43,992 bases of DNA from Desulfoferula sp040751985 (GTDB taxonomy: Bacteria; Desulfobacterota; Desulfarculia; Desulfarculales; Desulfarculaceae): NCBI GenBank assembly GCA_040751985.1, contig JBFMFU010000068.1:1-43992 (forward strand). Direction: 5' to 3'. The notes under the pieces were generated by a model, which had not been told where the DNA came from, ran no database searches, and saw only the letters and a program-made list of their open reading frames with translations. This document shows positions 26,181 to 34,252 of this stretch, piece after piece. Both the position numbers and the translations under genes were made by a program. Position 1 is the first letter of the stretch, and each line of letters begins with the position of its first letter.

Positions 26181-28457
26181 CTATTTAATTTTACCTAACG
26201 CCCGCAATACCTTCTCCGGCGTGATCGGCAGGTCCTGGCAGCGGTAGCCGCAGGCCTCGTACACCGCGTGGGCGATGGCCGGGGCGGTGGGTATGGCCAG
26301 GCCCTCGCCGGCCTCCTTGGCCCCGAAGGGCCCCTCGGGCTCGTAGGTGTCCACATCCACCGACACCCCCGGCGGCATGTCCTGGGCGGTGGGCATCTTG
26401 TAGTCCAGGAAGGTGGTGTTGAGCGTGCGGCCCTGCTGGTCCAGGATCAGGTTCTCCATCAGGGTGTAGCCCAGGCCCATCTGCACCGCCCCCTCCAACT
26501 GCCCCTCCACGGCCATCTTGTTGATGGGCACCCCGCAGTCGTGGGCGGTGTACATCTGTACCACCTTGGTCAGGCCGGTGTCCGGGTCCACCACCACCTC
26601 GGCCACCTGGGCCCCGAAGCTGAAGGCCGGGCTGACCAGGCCCTTGTTGCGCGGGGTGTAGTAGCCCCGGGCAGTGAGCGGCTCGCCGCGGCGGCCTCTT
26701 AGAGCCTTGTACACGCATTCGGCCAGGGGCATGGACTTCTTGGGGTTGGCCCGCACGAAGACCTTGTCGTCCTCGAAGGCCAGGTCGTGGATCTGGTTCA
26801 GGTCGAACTGGCTGAACAGCACCGGCGCCAGCATGTCCTTGATCTTGCCGGCGGCCTGGATGATGGCGTTGCCGTTCATCAGGGTCACCCGGCTGCCCCA
26901 GGTGCCCAGGTCGGCCTTGGGCGTGGTGGCGGTGTCCATGGAGATGAGGCGGATATTGTCGATGGATATGCCCAGCTCGGCCGAGAGTATCTGCCGGAGC
27001 ACCGTGTCCGGGCCCTGGCCGATGTCGCAGGCCATGCAGGCCAGCTGCGCGGTGCCGTCCTCGAAGACCTTCACCTCGGCGGCGCTGAAGTTGTACTTGG
27101 TGTTGAACCAGTTGAACACCCCACCGCTGATGAAGGAGAAGCAGCCGATGCCCAGGCCGCGGCCGGGCTTTTTGTCCTTGCGTTTCAAGTCCCAGCCGCT
27201 GATCTGGCGGACCTTCTCCAGCGATTCCTTGAAGCCGCAGGAGCTGATGGTGGCCACCTCGGGTATCTCGTCGCCGGTCTGCATGGCGTTGATCAGGCGC
27301 AGGTCGATGGGGTCCATGCCCATCTCCTCGGCGGCGATGTTCATCTGGGTCTCGGCGGCGAAGGCAGCCTGGGGCGCGCCGAAGCCGCGCATGGCGCTGG
27401 CCGGCGGCTTGTTGGTATACACGTGCTGGCCCAGGTAGCGGTAGGCCGGGAAGTTGTAGAGCATGTTGCCGAAGGTGCCGCAGAGGAAGGTGGCGGTGGG
27501 CCCCATGGCGTTGTAGGCCCCGCCGTCCAGGAGCACCTGGAAGTCCTTGGCCAGCAGCTTGCCGTTCTTGTCGAAGGCCACCTTGGAGTAGATGCTCATG
27601 GGGTGGCGGCGGCGGCCGAAGGCCAGCTCATCGCTGCGGGTCAGGGTGAACTTCACCGGCCGGCCGATGCGCAGCGACATGAAGGCCGCGCAGAACTCCC
27701 AGGGCCGCAGCTCCATCTTGCCGCCGAAGCCGCCGCCCACGGCCACCTTCATCACCCGCACGTTGTTCTCGGGCAGGCCCAGGGTGCTGGCTAAGAGGCA
27801 CTGCACGATGTAGGGCGTCTGGGTGCTGGTCCACAGGGTGACGCGCCGGCCTTCCTCGGCCTGGGCCAGGCAGGCGCAGGGCTCCAGGTAGGCGTGCTGC
27901 ACGGCGTGCACCTTGAAGGTGTCCTCGCGCACGTAGTGGGCCTGGGCGAACATGGCCTCCAGGTCGCCGTAAGCGATCTTGCGCACCAGGCTCACGTTGC
28001 CCGGCGACTCCTCGTGGATCAAGGGCGCGCCCTCGGCCGTGGCCTCCTCCACCGTGAAGATGGCCGGCAGCTCCCCGTACTCCACCTCGATCAGCGCGCA
28101 TGCCCGCTCGGCCGTCTCCGGGTCGATAGCGGCCACCGCGGCCACCTCGTCGCCCACGAAGCGCACCTTGTCCACGGCCAGGGGCAGCTCGTCCTGGCTG
28201 GTGGGCACCAGCCGCCAGTTGCCATACTTGACCTGGGGGGTGTCTGCGCCGGTGATAACGTCCTTGACCCCGGGCAGGGCCTTGGCCTTGCTCACGTCTA
28301 TGCGCTTGATCTTGGCGTGGGCCAGGGGGCTACGCAGCAGGCGGCCGTAGAGCATGCCCGGCAGCTTGATGTCGTCGGTGTAGATGGCCCGGCCGGTCAC
28401 CTTGTCCGGGGCGTCCAGGCGGGGGATGCTCTGGCCGATGATCTTGGGATTGTTCAT
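26181..28457 (-). CDS. Xanthine-dehydrogenase-family molybdopterin-binding subunit
   Basis: 758 residues, the catalytic Mo subunit of a three-protein hydroxylase. Typical segments are DAPDKVTGRAIYTDDIKLPG at the N-terminus, VGGGFGGKMELRP, AMRGFGAPQA, DIGQGPDTVLRQI and GPFGAKEAGEG, whose Glu is the catalytic base position (GxxxKExGE). The family oxidises or reduces heteroaromatic compounds, aldehydes or aryl-CoA esters at a molybdopterin-cytosine-dinucleotide Mo; the substrate cannot be assigned. It resembles the alpha subunit of 4-hydroxybenzoyl-CoA reductases in size, but see the FAD subunit. Its ATG overlaps the stop of the FAD subunit gene (ATGA). Confidence 0.9.
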   Translation of the reverse strand: MNNPKIIGQSIPRLDAPDKVTGRAIYTDDIKLPGMLYGRLLRSPLAHAKIKRIDVSKAKALPGVKDVITGADTPQVKYGNWRLVPTSQDELPLAVDKVRFVGDEVAAVAAIDPETAERACALIEVEYGELPAIFTVEEATAEGAPLIHEESPGNVSLVRKIAYGDLEAMFAQAHYVREDTFKVHAVQHAYLEPCACLAQAEEGRRVTLWTSTQTPYIVQCLLASTLGLPENNVRVMKVAVGGGFGGKMELRPWEFCAAFMSLRIGRPVKFTLTRSDELAFGRRRHPMSIYSKVAFDKNGKLLAKDFQVLLDGGAYNAMGPTATFLCGTFGNMLYNFPAYRYLGQHVYTNKPPASAMRGFGAPQAAFAAETQMNIAAEEMGMDPIDLRLINAMQTGDEIPEVATISSCGFKESLEKVRQISGWDLKRKDKKPGRGLGIGCFSFISGGVFNWFNTKYNFSAAEVKVFEDGTAQLACMACDIGQGPDTVLRQILSAELGISIDNIRLISMDTATTPKADLGTWGSRVTLMNGNAIIQAAGKIKDMLAPVLFSQFDLNQIHDLAFEDDKVFVRANPKKSMPLAECVYKALRGRRGEPLTARGYYTPRNKGLVSPAFSFGAQVAEVVVDPDTGLTKVVQMYTAHDCGVPINKMAVEGQLEGAVQMGLGYTLMENLILDQQGRTLNTTFLDYKMPTAQDMPPGVSVDVDTYEPEGPFGAKEAGEGLAIPTAPAIAHAVYEACGYRCQDLPITPEKVLRALGKIK

Positions 28458-29338
28458 GAGGCACTCCCTTGGGCCAGGGCCAGGCAGCGTTTGAGCACCC
28501 GCTGGGCCAGCACCTGCACCATGGCCCGGCGGAAGGCGGCGCTGGCGCGCACGTCGTCGATGGGCCGGCAGGAGCGCACGCAGGAGGCCCCGGCGCGCAT
28601 GAGTAGCGCCTCGTCGGGCGCCTGGCCCTCCAGCATTTGCTCGGCCTCGGGGCAGCGCACCGGCGTGGGCGCCACCGCGCTCAGGGCCAGCCGGCAGCGG
28701 ATCACCCGGCCCTCCAGGTCCAGGTTCAAAAATCCGGCCACGCCCACGGCCGCGATGTCCACCTGGCTGCGGGCGCTCAGGCGCTCATAGGCCGAGCCGC
28801 AGCGGTCCGGCGGCGCCGGCACCCGGATGGCCTCCACGATCTCCAGGGGCTCCAGCACGCTCAGGCCCGGACCCTGGAAGAAGTCCCGGAGCTTGATCTG
28901 GCGGCGGCCGCCGCGCTCCACGGCCACCAGGCTGGCGCCGTAAGCCAGCAGCGGCGCGGCGGTGTCGGCCGAGGGGGCGGCGTTGACCAGGTTGCCGGCC
29001 ACGGTGCCCATGTTGCGTATCTGAGGCGTGGCCATCACCGAGCAAGCGTGGGCCAGGGCCGGGTAGTGCGCCACCACCTCCGGGTGGCGGCCCACGTCGG
29101 CCAGGCGGGCGGCCCCGCCGATGACCAGGCCGTCGCCGTCGCGGAAGGAGATGGTGCGCAGGCCCTCGATGCGGTTGAGGCTCACCAGGTGCTCGGCCTG
29201 CAGGCCGGCCTGGCGCATCTTCATTAACAGGTCCGTGCCGCCGGCCAGCAGCTTGACCCCGGAGCGGTGGCGGCTCAGCAGGTCCAGGGCCTCTTCCAGG
29301 CCCTTGGGCTGGTGCACCGTGAAGTGGGGCATGGCCAT
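28454..29338 (-). CDS. FAD-binding subunit of the molybdenum hydroxylase
   Basis: 294 residues of the CoxM/XdhB type. FAD motifs are KLLAGGTDLL and TPQIRNMGTVAGNLVNAAPSAD cut over two sites; the C-terminal CO-dehydrogenase flavoprotein domain (YERLSARSQVDIAAVGVAGF) follows. It moves electrons between the Fe-S subunit and an external acceptor. At this length there is no room for the roughly 40-residue [4Fe-4S] insert that marks the HcrB subunit of 4-hydroxybenzoyl-CoA reductase, which argues against that enzyme. The ATG at 29338 lies 2 bp after the small-subunit stop, with GGAGGG upstream. Confidence 0.9.
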   Translation of the reverse strand: MAMPHFTVHQPKGLEEALDLLSRHRSGVKLLAGGTDLLMKMRQAGLQAEHLVSLNRIEGLRTISFRDGDGLVIGGAARLADVGRHPEVVAHYPALAHACSVMATPQIRNMGTVAGNLVNAAPSADTAAPLLAYGASLVAVERGGRRQIKLRDFFQGPGLSVLEPLEIVEAIRVPAPPDRCGSAYERLSARSQVDIAAVGVAGFLNLDLEGRVIRCRLALSAVAPTPVRCPEAEQMLEGQAPDEALLMRAGASCVRSCRPIDDVRASAAFRRAMVQVLAQRVLKRCLALAQGSAS

Positions 29339-29340
29339 GG

Positions 29341-29829
29341 CTAGCCCTCCTTTCCGGCGGCCAGCTCCTGAGCCGCGGCCTGCACGGCCTCCACGATCTT
29401 GTTGTAGCCCGTGCAGCGGCAGAGGTTGCCCCCCAGGCCGCGGCGTATCTCGGCCTCGCTGGGCTGGGGGTTGACGTCCAGCAGGTGCTTGGCGGCCAGG
29501 ATCATGCCCGGCGTGCAGAAGCCGCACTGCACGGCCCCGTGCTGCACAAAGGCCTGCTGCAGGGGGTGCAGCCGGTCCGGAGCCGGCGCCAGGCCCTCGA
29601 TGGTGGTCACCTCGCGCTGATGGGCCTCCACGGCCAGGGTCAGGCAGGAGGAGACGCTGCGGCCGTCCAGCAAGACGGTGCAGGCCCCGCAGTCGCCCTG
29701 GGCGCAGCCCACCTTGGTGCCGGTGAGGCGCAGGTCCTCGCGCAGCGCCTCGGCCAGAGTGCGCCAGGGGTCCACGGCGATCTCGTAGCGGTCGCCGTTC
29801 ACTCTGAGTTCTATGGTCTGTTTGGCCAC
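29341..29829 (-). CDS. [2Fe-2S] subunit of the molybdenum hydroxylase
   Basis: 162 residues of the CoxS/XdhC-terminal small-subunit type. The plant-ferredoxin-like N-terminal cluster site is CAQGDCGACTVLLDGRSVSSC (split by two spacings). The helical second cluster site is CGFCTPGM ... NLCRCTGYNKIV. It starts with GTG at 29829 and is the first gene of the three-gene operon small-FAD-Mo. No Mo-cofactor or maturation genes (coxD/F-like) follow in the window. Confidence 0.92.
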   Translation of the reverse strand: MAKQTIELRVNGDRYEIAVDPWRTLAEALREDLRLTGTKVGCAQGDCGACTVLLDGRSVSSCLTLAVEAHQREVTTIEGLAPAPDRLHPLQQAFVQHGAVQCGFCTPGMILAAKHLLDVNPQPSEAEIRRGLGGNLCRCTGYNKIVEAVQAAAQELAAGKEG

Positions 29830-29976
29830 GGCCGCCTCGCTAGGCAGAGGGTTGATGGATTAATTTGCTTAAAATACAAGTTTCTACGCCACACGATCCC
29901 AAGCTTAACATCCGTGGCCCACCCGGTCAAGAATTATGCTGGGCCTTCTATCGTTTACTCTAGTGAACCTTAACCC

Positions 29977-31128
29977 TCACACCCGCACCAACTCGTACTC
30001 CCGGCTGCCCAGGCCGATCTGGGCCGCGTAGTCCAACTGCACCTGCCAGTCGATCTTGGGGTACACGTCGCGGAACTTGTCCGCGCCGGGCGCGTGGGCC
30101 GCTTTCAGGCAGGAGTGGGGGTTGCCCGCCGCCTGGTTCACCAGGTCCGCCGAGGCCTGGTCAATGGCCACCGGGTCCGTGGAGGCCACGATGCCCAGGT
30201 CGCCCACGATGGGCGCGTCCTGGAAAGGGTAGCAATCGCAGGCCGGGCTGATCTGAGTCAGGAAGTTGCAGAACACGCTGTGCTTTTCCTTGCCGCTGAC
30301 GACGCCCTTGGCGTAGGCCGCCATGCGCCGCATCAGGTCCGGCACCTCGGCGTCCCACTGGATCTCGATGGCCTTGGCCGGGCAGGCCAGGATGCAATCC
30401 CCGCAGCCGATGCACTTGTCCGGGTCCTTGACCGCCTTGAGCTTGGGGTTCTGGGAACCCTCCGGCGCCGGCTCGTCGGCGCCGCGCTTAGTGAACTTGA
30501 TGGCCGCCACCGGGCAGCGCTGGATGCAGGACCCGCAGGCGATGCAGAGCTTGGCCTTGATGGAGGGCGTGATGTTGCTGTGCATGAACAGCTTGCCCTG
30601 GCGGCTGCCGCAGCCCATGCCCACGTTCTTCAGGGCCCCGCCGAAGCCGCACAGCTCGTGGCCCTTGAAGTGGGCCAGGCTCACCAGGCTGTCGGCCTCC
30701 ACCACCTCGCTGCCAATGTACACCTCCTTGGCCTCGGGCAGGTCCACTCGCACCGCCGTAGTACTGTGGCCCTTGAGCCCGTCGCCGATGATCAGGGGCG
30801 CGTCCACCACGCTGTAGGCGAAGCCGTTGGTGGTGGCGGTGATCAGGTGGTTGGCCGCGTCCGAGCGGGTGCCCACGTACAGGGTGTTGCAGTCGGTGAG
30901 GAAGGGCCGGCCGCCGGCGGCCTTGATGGCCTGCACGAAGCGGCGCACGTACACCGGCCGGATGAAGGCGGTGTTGCCCTGCTCGCCGAAGTGCAGCTTG
31001 ATGGCGGTCAGGCCGCCGGGTTTGGTGCGGCCGGCCAGGCCCACCGCCGCGATGAGATCGTCTAGCTTGGCTATCAGGGAGCGCTCCAGGGAGGCGCGCA
31101 GGTCTATAAAGAATACCTGACTGGGCAT
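29977..31128 (-). CDS. DUF362 protein with two [4Fe-4S] clusters
   Basis: 383 residues. A DUF362 core (FFIDLRASLERSLIAKLDDL, KLHFGEQGNTAFIRPVYVRR, LAHFKGHELCGFGGALKNVGMGCGSRQGK cut across sites) is interrupted by a ferredoxin pair CIACGSCIQRCP and CIGCGDCILACP at about 195-265. DUF362 ferredoxin-like proteins are common in anaerobes; physiological role unknown. Start: ATG with A at 31128 (MPSQVFF), preceded by AGGAGG; the frame is open further upstream but without homology. It lies 147 bp upstream of the hydroxylase operon on the same strand, so it may or may not be co-transcribed. Confidence 0.88.
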   Translation of the reverse strand: MPSQVFFIDLRASLERSLIAKLDDLIAAVGLAGRTKPGGLTAIKLHFGEQGNTAFIRPVYVRRFVQAIKAAGGRPFLTDCNTLYVGTRSDAANHLITATTNGFAYSVVDAPLIIGDGLKGHSTTAVRVDLPEAKEVYIGSEVVEADSLVSLAHFKGHELCGFGGALKNVGMGCGSRQGKLFMHSNITPSIKAKLCIACGSCIQRCPVAAIKFTKRGADEPAPEGSQNPKLKAVKDPDKCIGCGDCILACPAKAIEIQWDAEVPDLMRRMAAYAKGVVSGKEKHSVFCNFLTQISPACDCYPFQDAPIVGDLGIVASTDPVAIDQASADLVNQAAGNPHSCLKAAHAPGADKFRDVYPKIDWQVQLDYAAQIGLGSREYELVRV

Positions 31129-31214
31129 GGTTCCTCCTGGGTGTCTGGGTTCAGGCCCAGGATATGGGGTGAAGGCGTGGGTGTCAACCTTGGGCGAACA
31201 TGCAGACAAATATA

Positions 31215-31246
31215 TTGACAACAGTAATTATTTATTGTTAGATAAT
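31215..31246 (+). promoter_or_regulatory. AT-rich promoter region of the fic gene
   Basis: TTGACA at 31215-31220 and GATAAT at 31241-31246 (20-bp spacing, longer than ideal). Between them lies an imperfect palindrome AACAGTAA ... TTATTGTT (31220-31239, 7 of 8 pairs). This could be an operator overlapping the promoter. Confidence 0.35.
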
Positions 31247-31281
31247 ACATAAAAATAACTATATTTATTTTGGACAATTTT

Positions 31282-32427
31282 ATGGACAAAAAACTGGTCA
31301 GTAAGATCATGACCTTCAAGTCGGGCAACTTTGCCTTCAGCCGCGTCTATGACAAGGTGGCGGTAGAAAAGTTGTTAATCGAGGCCAAGACGCTGCGCGA
31401 AGCCGTGGAGGACATGCCCATCCTGCCCAAGTGGGCCTCGCAGTTGGAAGAGGAGGTGATCAGGCGTTCCATTTACAGTACGGCTGCCTTGGAGGGCAAC
31501 CCGCTTAGTGAGCAACAAGTGGGAGCAATCATCGAGGCAGATCGGGCTGGCCAATTCACCGCCAGGGCTGAAAGAGAGATAAGCAATTTGAAGTTGGCTT
31601 ATCAAGCCTGTCGTCTTTTGGCAATACCCAAAGGGGCATTCTTGTTAAGTGAAAAGCTAATTCAAAGCATGCACAAAACCATTACCGCCGGCATAGAACA
31701 CGCAACCAACGTTCCCGGCTCTTACCGCGAGCATTCGGTCAAGGTTGGTAACAGCGAACATGGCGGCACCTACACCCCTCCTAAAATAAGAGCGGATATC
31801 GAAAAACTAATGCGGGAGTTCGTGGTTTGGCTGAACAGCCCCGAAGCCCTTGCCGAGGAACCATTGGTGCGGGCCGGCCTGGCCCACTTCCACCTGGGGG
31901 CTATACATCCCTTTGCCGACGGCAACGGACGCACCGCCCGCCTAATGGAGGCGGTGATCTTGCGCGCGGACGGGATCAAGCATGCTCCCGAGATGCTGTC
32001 CAAGTATTACTATAACCACATGGACGATTATTACTGGGCATTCACCCGTTCAGAGAGAAACAAGGAAAACGATCTGACCCCTTTTCTGACCTTTGTATTA
32101 AATGCTTTTCTTGTTTCCCTAAGAGAGATAAAGCAAAAAATCGGCTATATCATTCGTAGGCTAGCCTTGCGGGACTATATTGCTTATCTGCGCGGTCAAA
32201 AAGCTATAACCATGCGCCAATATGATTTGCTTGGCATCTTGGTGGAATACTTTCAGCCTTTTACCCTTAATGACCTGTTTACTTCTCCTCATTTTGTTGC
32301 CCTTTACCGCGAGGTTAGCGACCGCACCGCCAGACGGGATATAAAAAAGCTTCTGGATCTGCGGCTGTTGCTAGAGACTGAAAAGGGCAAATACTCAACT
32401 AACTTTAATGTCCTGAATAAAGCATAG
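31282..32427 (+). CDS. Fic-domain protein (class II, autoinhibited)
   Basis: 381 residues. The Fic core motif HPFADGNGRTAR (209-220) matches HxFx(D/E)GNGRxxR, with its catalytic His intact, so the protein should transfer AMP (or another nucleotide part) to hydroxyl groups of target proteins. The N-terminal inhibitory motif T67-A-A-L-E71-G-N fits (S/T)xxxE(G/N), whose Glu blocks productive ATP binding until relieved. The C-terminal 100 residues look like a winged helix (YREVSDRTARRDIKKLLDL). Start ATG 31282; a TTG four codons upstream is possible and neither has a clear RBS. GC content is lower than in neighbours. Confidence 0.9.
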   Translation: MDKKLVSKIMTFKSGNFAFSRVYDKVAVEKLLIEAKTLREAVEDMPILPKWASQLEEEVIRRSIYSTAALEGNPLSEQQVGAIIEADRAGQFTARAEREISNLKLAYQACRLLAIPKGAFLLSEKLIQSMHKTITAGIEHATNVPGSYREHSVKVGNSEHGGTYTPPKIRADIEKLMREFVVWLNSPEALAEEPLVRAGLAHFHLGAIHPFADGNGRTARLMEAVILRADGIKHAPEMLSKYYYNHMDDYYWAFTRSERNKENDLTPFLTFVLNAFLVSLREIKQKIGYIIRRLALRDYIAYLRGQKAITMRQYDLLGILVEYFQPFTLNDLFTSPHFVALYREVSDRTARRDIKKLLDLRLLLETEKGKYSTNFNVLNKA

Positions 32428-32444
32428 TTACTGAAGGCGGCCTT

Positions 32445-32479
32445 AAAAAGCCGCCCCGCCCGGGCAGGGGCGGGGCGGC
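32445..32479 (-). terminator. Terminator of the Fe-S/cytochrome-b-like operon
   Basis: A perfect 12-bp stem, GCCGCCCCGCCC (32450-32461) with GGGCGGGGCGGC (32468-32479), has loop GGGCAG. On the minus strand it is followed by TTTTT (32449-32445). It lies 24 bp after the stop of the membrane subunit. Confidence 0.88.
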
Positions 32480-32502
32480 GGGGGGAGGAGGAGCCGGCCG
32501 GC

Positions 32503-32985
32503 TCAGGCGGTCGGCTGGCGCAGGGCCTTTAGCTTGGGCAAGAGCGGCCGCAGCAACAGGGCCAGGCCGGTGAAGGCCAGGGCCATGGCGCTGCCCAGGT
32601 GCACGAAGTCCAGGATCATCAAGAGCGGCGGGGGCAGGAACACCCCGTAGTTGCGCAGGGCCTTGGCCGCGCCCGAGACCACCAGCAGGCCGATCAGCCC
32701 CCAGCCCCACCAGGTGCGCGGGCCCCAGGACCAGGCCGGGACCGCCTGCCGGGCCTGCAGGCTCAGGCGCCAGGCTAAGAGACCCAACAAGAGCGCCGCG
32801 GCCAGGTAGTGGAGGTCGCTCAGGAGCAGGAAGTTGGCCGACCAGCCCAGGCCGGGGATGTCGGCCAGGTAGTAGCGCTTGTACAGGGGCATCTGGCCGA
32901 AGCCGCTGAACAGGGCCACGCCCACAGCCAGGCCGTAGAGCCAGCGCGATACGCGGCCGGCATTGAAGTTGTTGCGGCTAGGCAT
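32503..32985 (-). CDS. Four-helix cytochrome-b-like membrane subunit
   Basis: 160 residues with four membrane helices (about 13-31, 53-74, 91-110, 121-145). H59 (LLLSDLHYLAAALLLG) and H129 (LMILDFVHLGSAMALAF) lie inside helices 2 and 4 and could ligate one heme b, as in formate dehydrogenase/hydrogenase gamma subunits. No family was recognised with certainty. Its start overlaps the end of the Tat-exported Fe-S gene by 8 bp, so the two form a unit: an outer Fe-S protein passing electrons to a membrane quinone-reactive subunit (inferred). No catalytic Mo/W or NiFe subunit accompanies them. Confidence 0.72.
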   Translation of the reverse strand: MPSRNNFNAGRVSRWLYGLAVGVALFSGFGQMPLYKRYYLADIPGLGWSANFLLLSDLHYLAAALLLGLLAWRLSLQARQAVPAWSWGPRTWWGWGLIGLLVVSGAAKALRNYGVFLPPPLLMILDFVHLGSAMALAFTGLALLLRPLLPKLKALRQPTA

Positions 32986-34072
32986 GGGGGGCCTCCTTGG
33001 GCTCGCTCTGGGGCGGCTTTTTGCTGCCGAACAGGCGGGTGAAGCCGGCGGCCAAGCCGGCCAGGGGCGCCAGCACCAAGGCCTTGGTCAGGTTCTCGGC
33101 GCTGGCCATGGTGTCCTTTACCGGCCCCATGAACGGCCGGCCGGCCTGGCCGGCGCGCAGGCCGCGGCCGCCCTGGCGGCTGGCGGCCCGCTGGCCCCGG
33201 CCCGGCTGGGCCTGGCGGCGGTCCTGGGCGATGGCCGCGCTAACTTCCTTGAAAGGCATTGGCGAGACGTAGATGGTGTTGGTGCCGCCGTTCTCGTTCA
33301 GGCCGTACACGTAGTCGCGCCAGCTCTCGGGCGAGGCGCCGTCGGCCTTGGCCTTGGCCCGGGCCAATTCCTGGGCCTTGGCCAGCATCGAGGCCCGCGG
33401 GCCGATGGACTGCACCTGCTGCGGGCAAACCTCCACGCAGCGGGGCTGCTGGCCCTTCGCCACCAGGGGCAGGCAGCGGTGGCACTTGAACATCACCCCG
33501 TTGCCGGCCAGGGTGGGCATGAGGTTCAGGTACACGCCCACGCCGCTCTGGCGCTGGGGTATCTGCCAGGGGCAGACCTGCTTGCACTTGGCCCCGCCCA
33601 GGCAGACCTCGGGGTCAATGTGCACCACGCCGTTTTTCTCCACCCGGCCGGCGCCGAAGGGGCAGAGGTTGGTGCAGGGCGGGTTGACGCAGTGCATGCA
33701 GCGCCGGGGCACGTGCAGCTCCACCTCCCGGCCCCGGTGCGCTAAGTTCAGGTGCTCCACGTACAGGAAGTTGTAGGGGGTCAGCCGGTCCTGCACGTCC
33801 TTGCGCCGCGACCAGTCCTGCACCGGCACTCGGGAGGGGAGGGGCTGGGGAATGGGCGACACCGGGTCGGGCACCGTGGACTGCCACTGCTCGCGGCAGC
33901 CGTCCACGCAGGCCTCGCAGCCGATGCACTTGGACAGGTCCAGCACCGTGCACAGGCTGTCCGCGCCGGCCGCCTGCACGGCCTGGGGCAGCACCAGGCC
34001 GCTGGCCGCCACCCCGGCCGCCGCGGCCAGGCCGCCGCGCAGGAAGTTGCGTCGGGATATATCTGTGGCCAT
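32978..34072 (-). CDS. Tat-exported four-cluster [4Fe-4S] electron-transfer protein (HybA/FdnH-like)
   Basis: 364 residues. Tat signal SRRNFLRGG (twin Arg 7-8), then a hydrophobic stretch to about residue 35. Four cysteine groups follow: C49/52/55/59 (CIGCEACVDGC), CMHCVNPPCTNLCP, CLGGAKCKQVCP and CHRCLPL ... CVEVCP, the pattern of HybA/FdnH/DmsB-type subunits. A C-terminal hydrophobic segment (ALVLAPLAGLAAGFTRLF) may anchor it in the membrane. It should carry electrons on the outer face of the membrane to the cytochrome-b-like partner. A Gln/Arg/Gly-rich low-complexity region near 285-310 is unusual. Driven by the sigma54 promoter at 34135-34149. Confidence 0.87.
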   Translation of the reverse strand: MATDISRRNFLRGGLAAAAGVAASGLVLPQAVQAAGADSLCTVLDLSKCIGCEACVDGCREQWQSTVPDPVSPIPQPLPSRVPVQDWSRRKDVQDRLTPYNFLYVEHLNLAHRGREVELHVPRRCMHCVNPPCTNLCPFGAGRVEKNGVVHIDPEVCLGGAKCKQVCPWQIPQRQSGVGVYLNLMPTLAGNGVMFKCHRCLPLVAKGQQPRCVEVCPQQVQSIGPRASMLAKAQELARAKAKADGASPESWRDYVYGLNENGGTNTIYVSPMPFKEVSAAIAQDRRQAQPGRGQRAASRQGGRGLRAGQAGRPFMGPVKDTMASAENLTKALVLAPLAGLAAGFTRLFGSKKPPQSEPKEAPHA

Positions 34073-34134
34073 GATGATCGCCTTTCTGCTGGCTAGGCTC
34101 GCTCAGCGCGCGATTTATTCTGGCTTAGTGTTAA

Positions 34135-34149
34135 AGCAAGTAGCGTGCC
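34135..34149 (-). promoter_or_regulatory. Sigma54 (-24/-12) promoter
   Basis: On the minus strand 34149-34135 reads GGCACGCTACTTGCT, matching the sigma54 consensus (T)GGCACG-N4-TTGCT with exact GG-N10-GC spacing. Transcription would start near 34125, about 50 bp upstream of the Fe-S gene start at 34072. The adjacent upstream gene encodes a sigma54 activator, which strengthens the call. Confidence 0.85.
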
Positions 34150-34226
34150 GAAAGGATGCGCGCAGATTAATGCAAATTTAACATATAATTACAGCCAATT
34201 AAAATATAGTATGAATATAGGTATAA

Positions 34227-34252
34227 ACGTTAAACAACGTTAAGGCGTTAAG
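34227..34252. promoter_or_regulatory. CGTTAA repeat cluster, probable activator binding site
   Basis: ACGTTAA occurs at 34227-34233 and 34237-34243, with CGTTAAG at 34246-34252, the last overlapping the stop codon of the activator gene. The cluster lies 78-103 bp upstream of the sigma54 promoter, the normal place for an enhancer-like site. A related palindrome lies upstream of the activator's own start (35665-35674). Confidence 0.6.
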
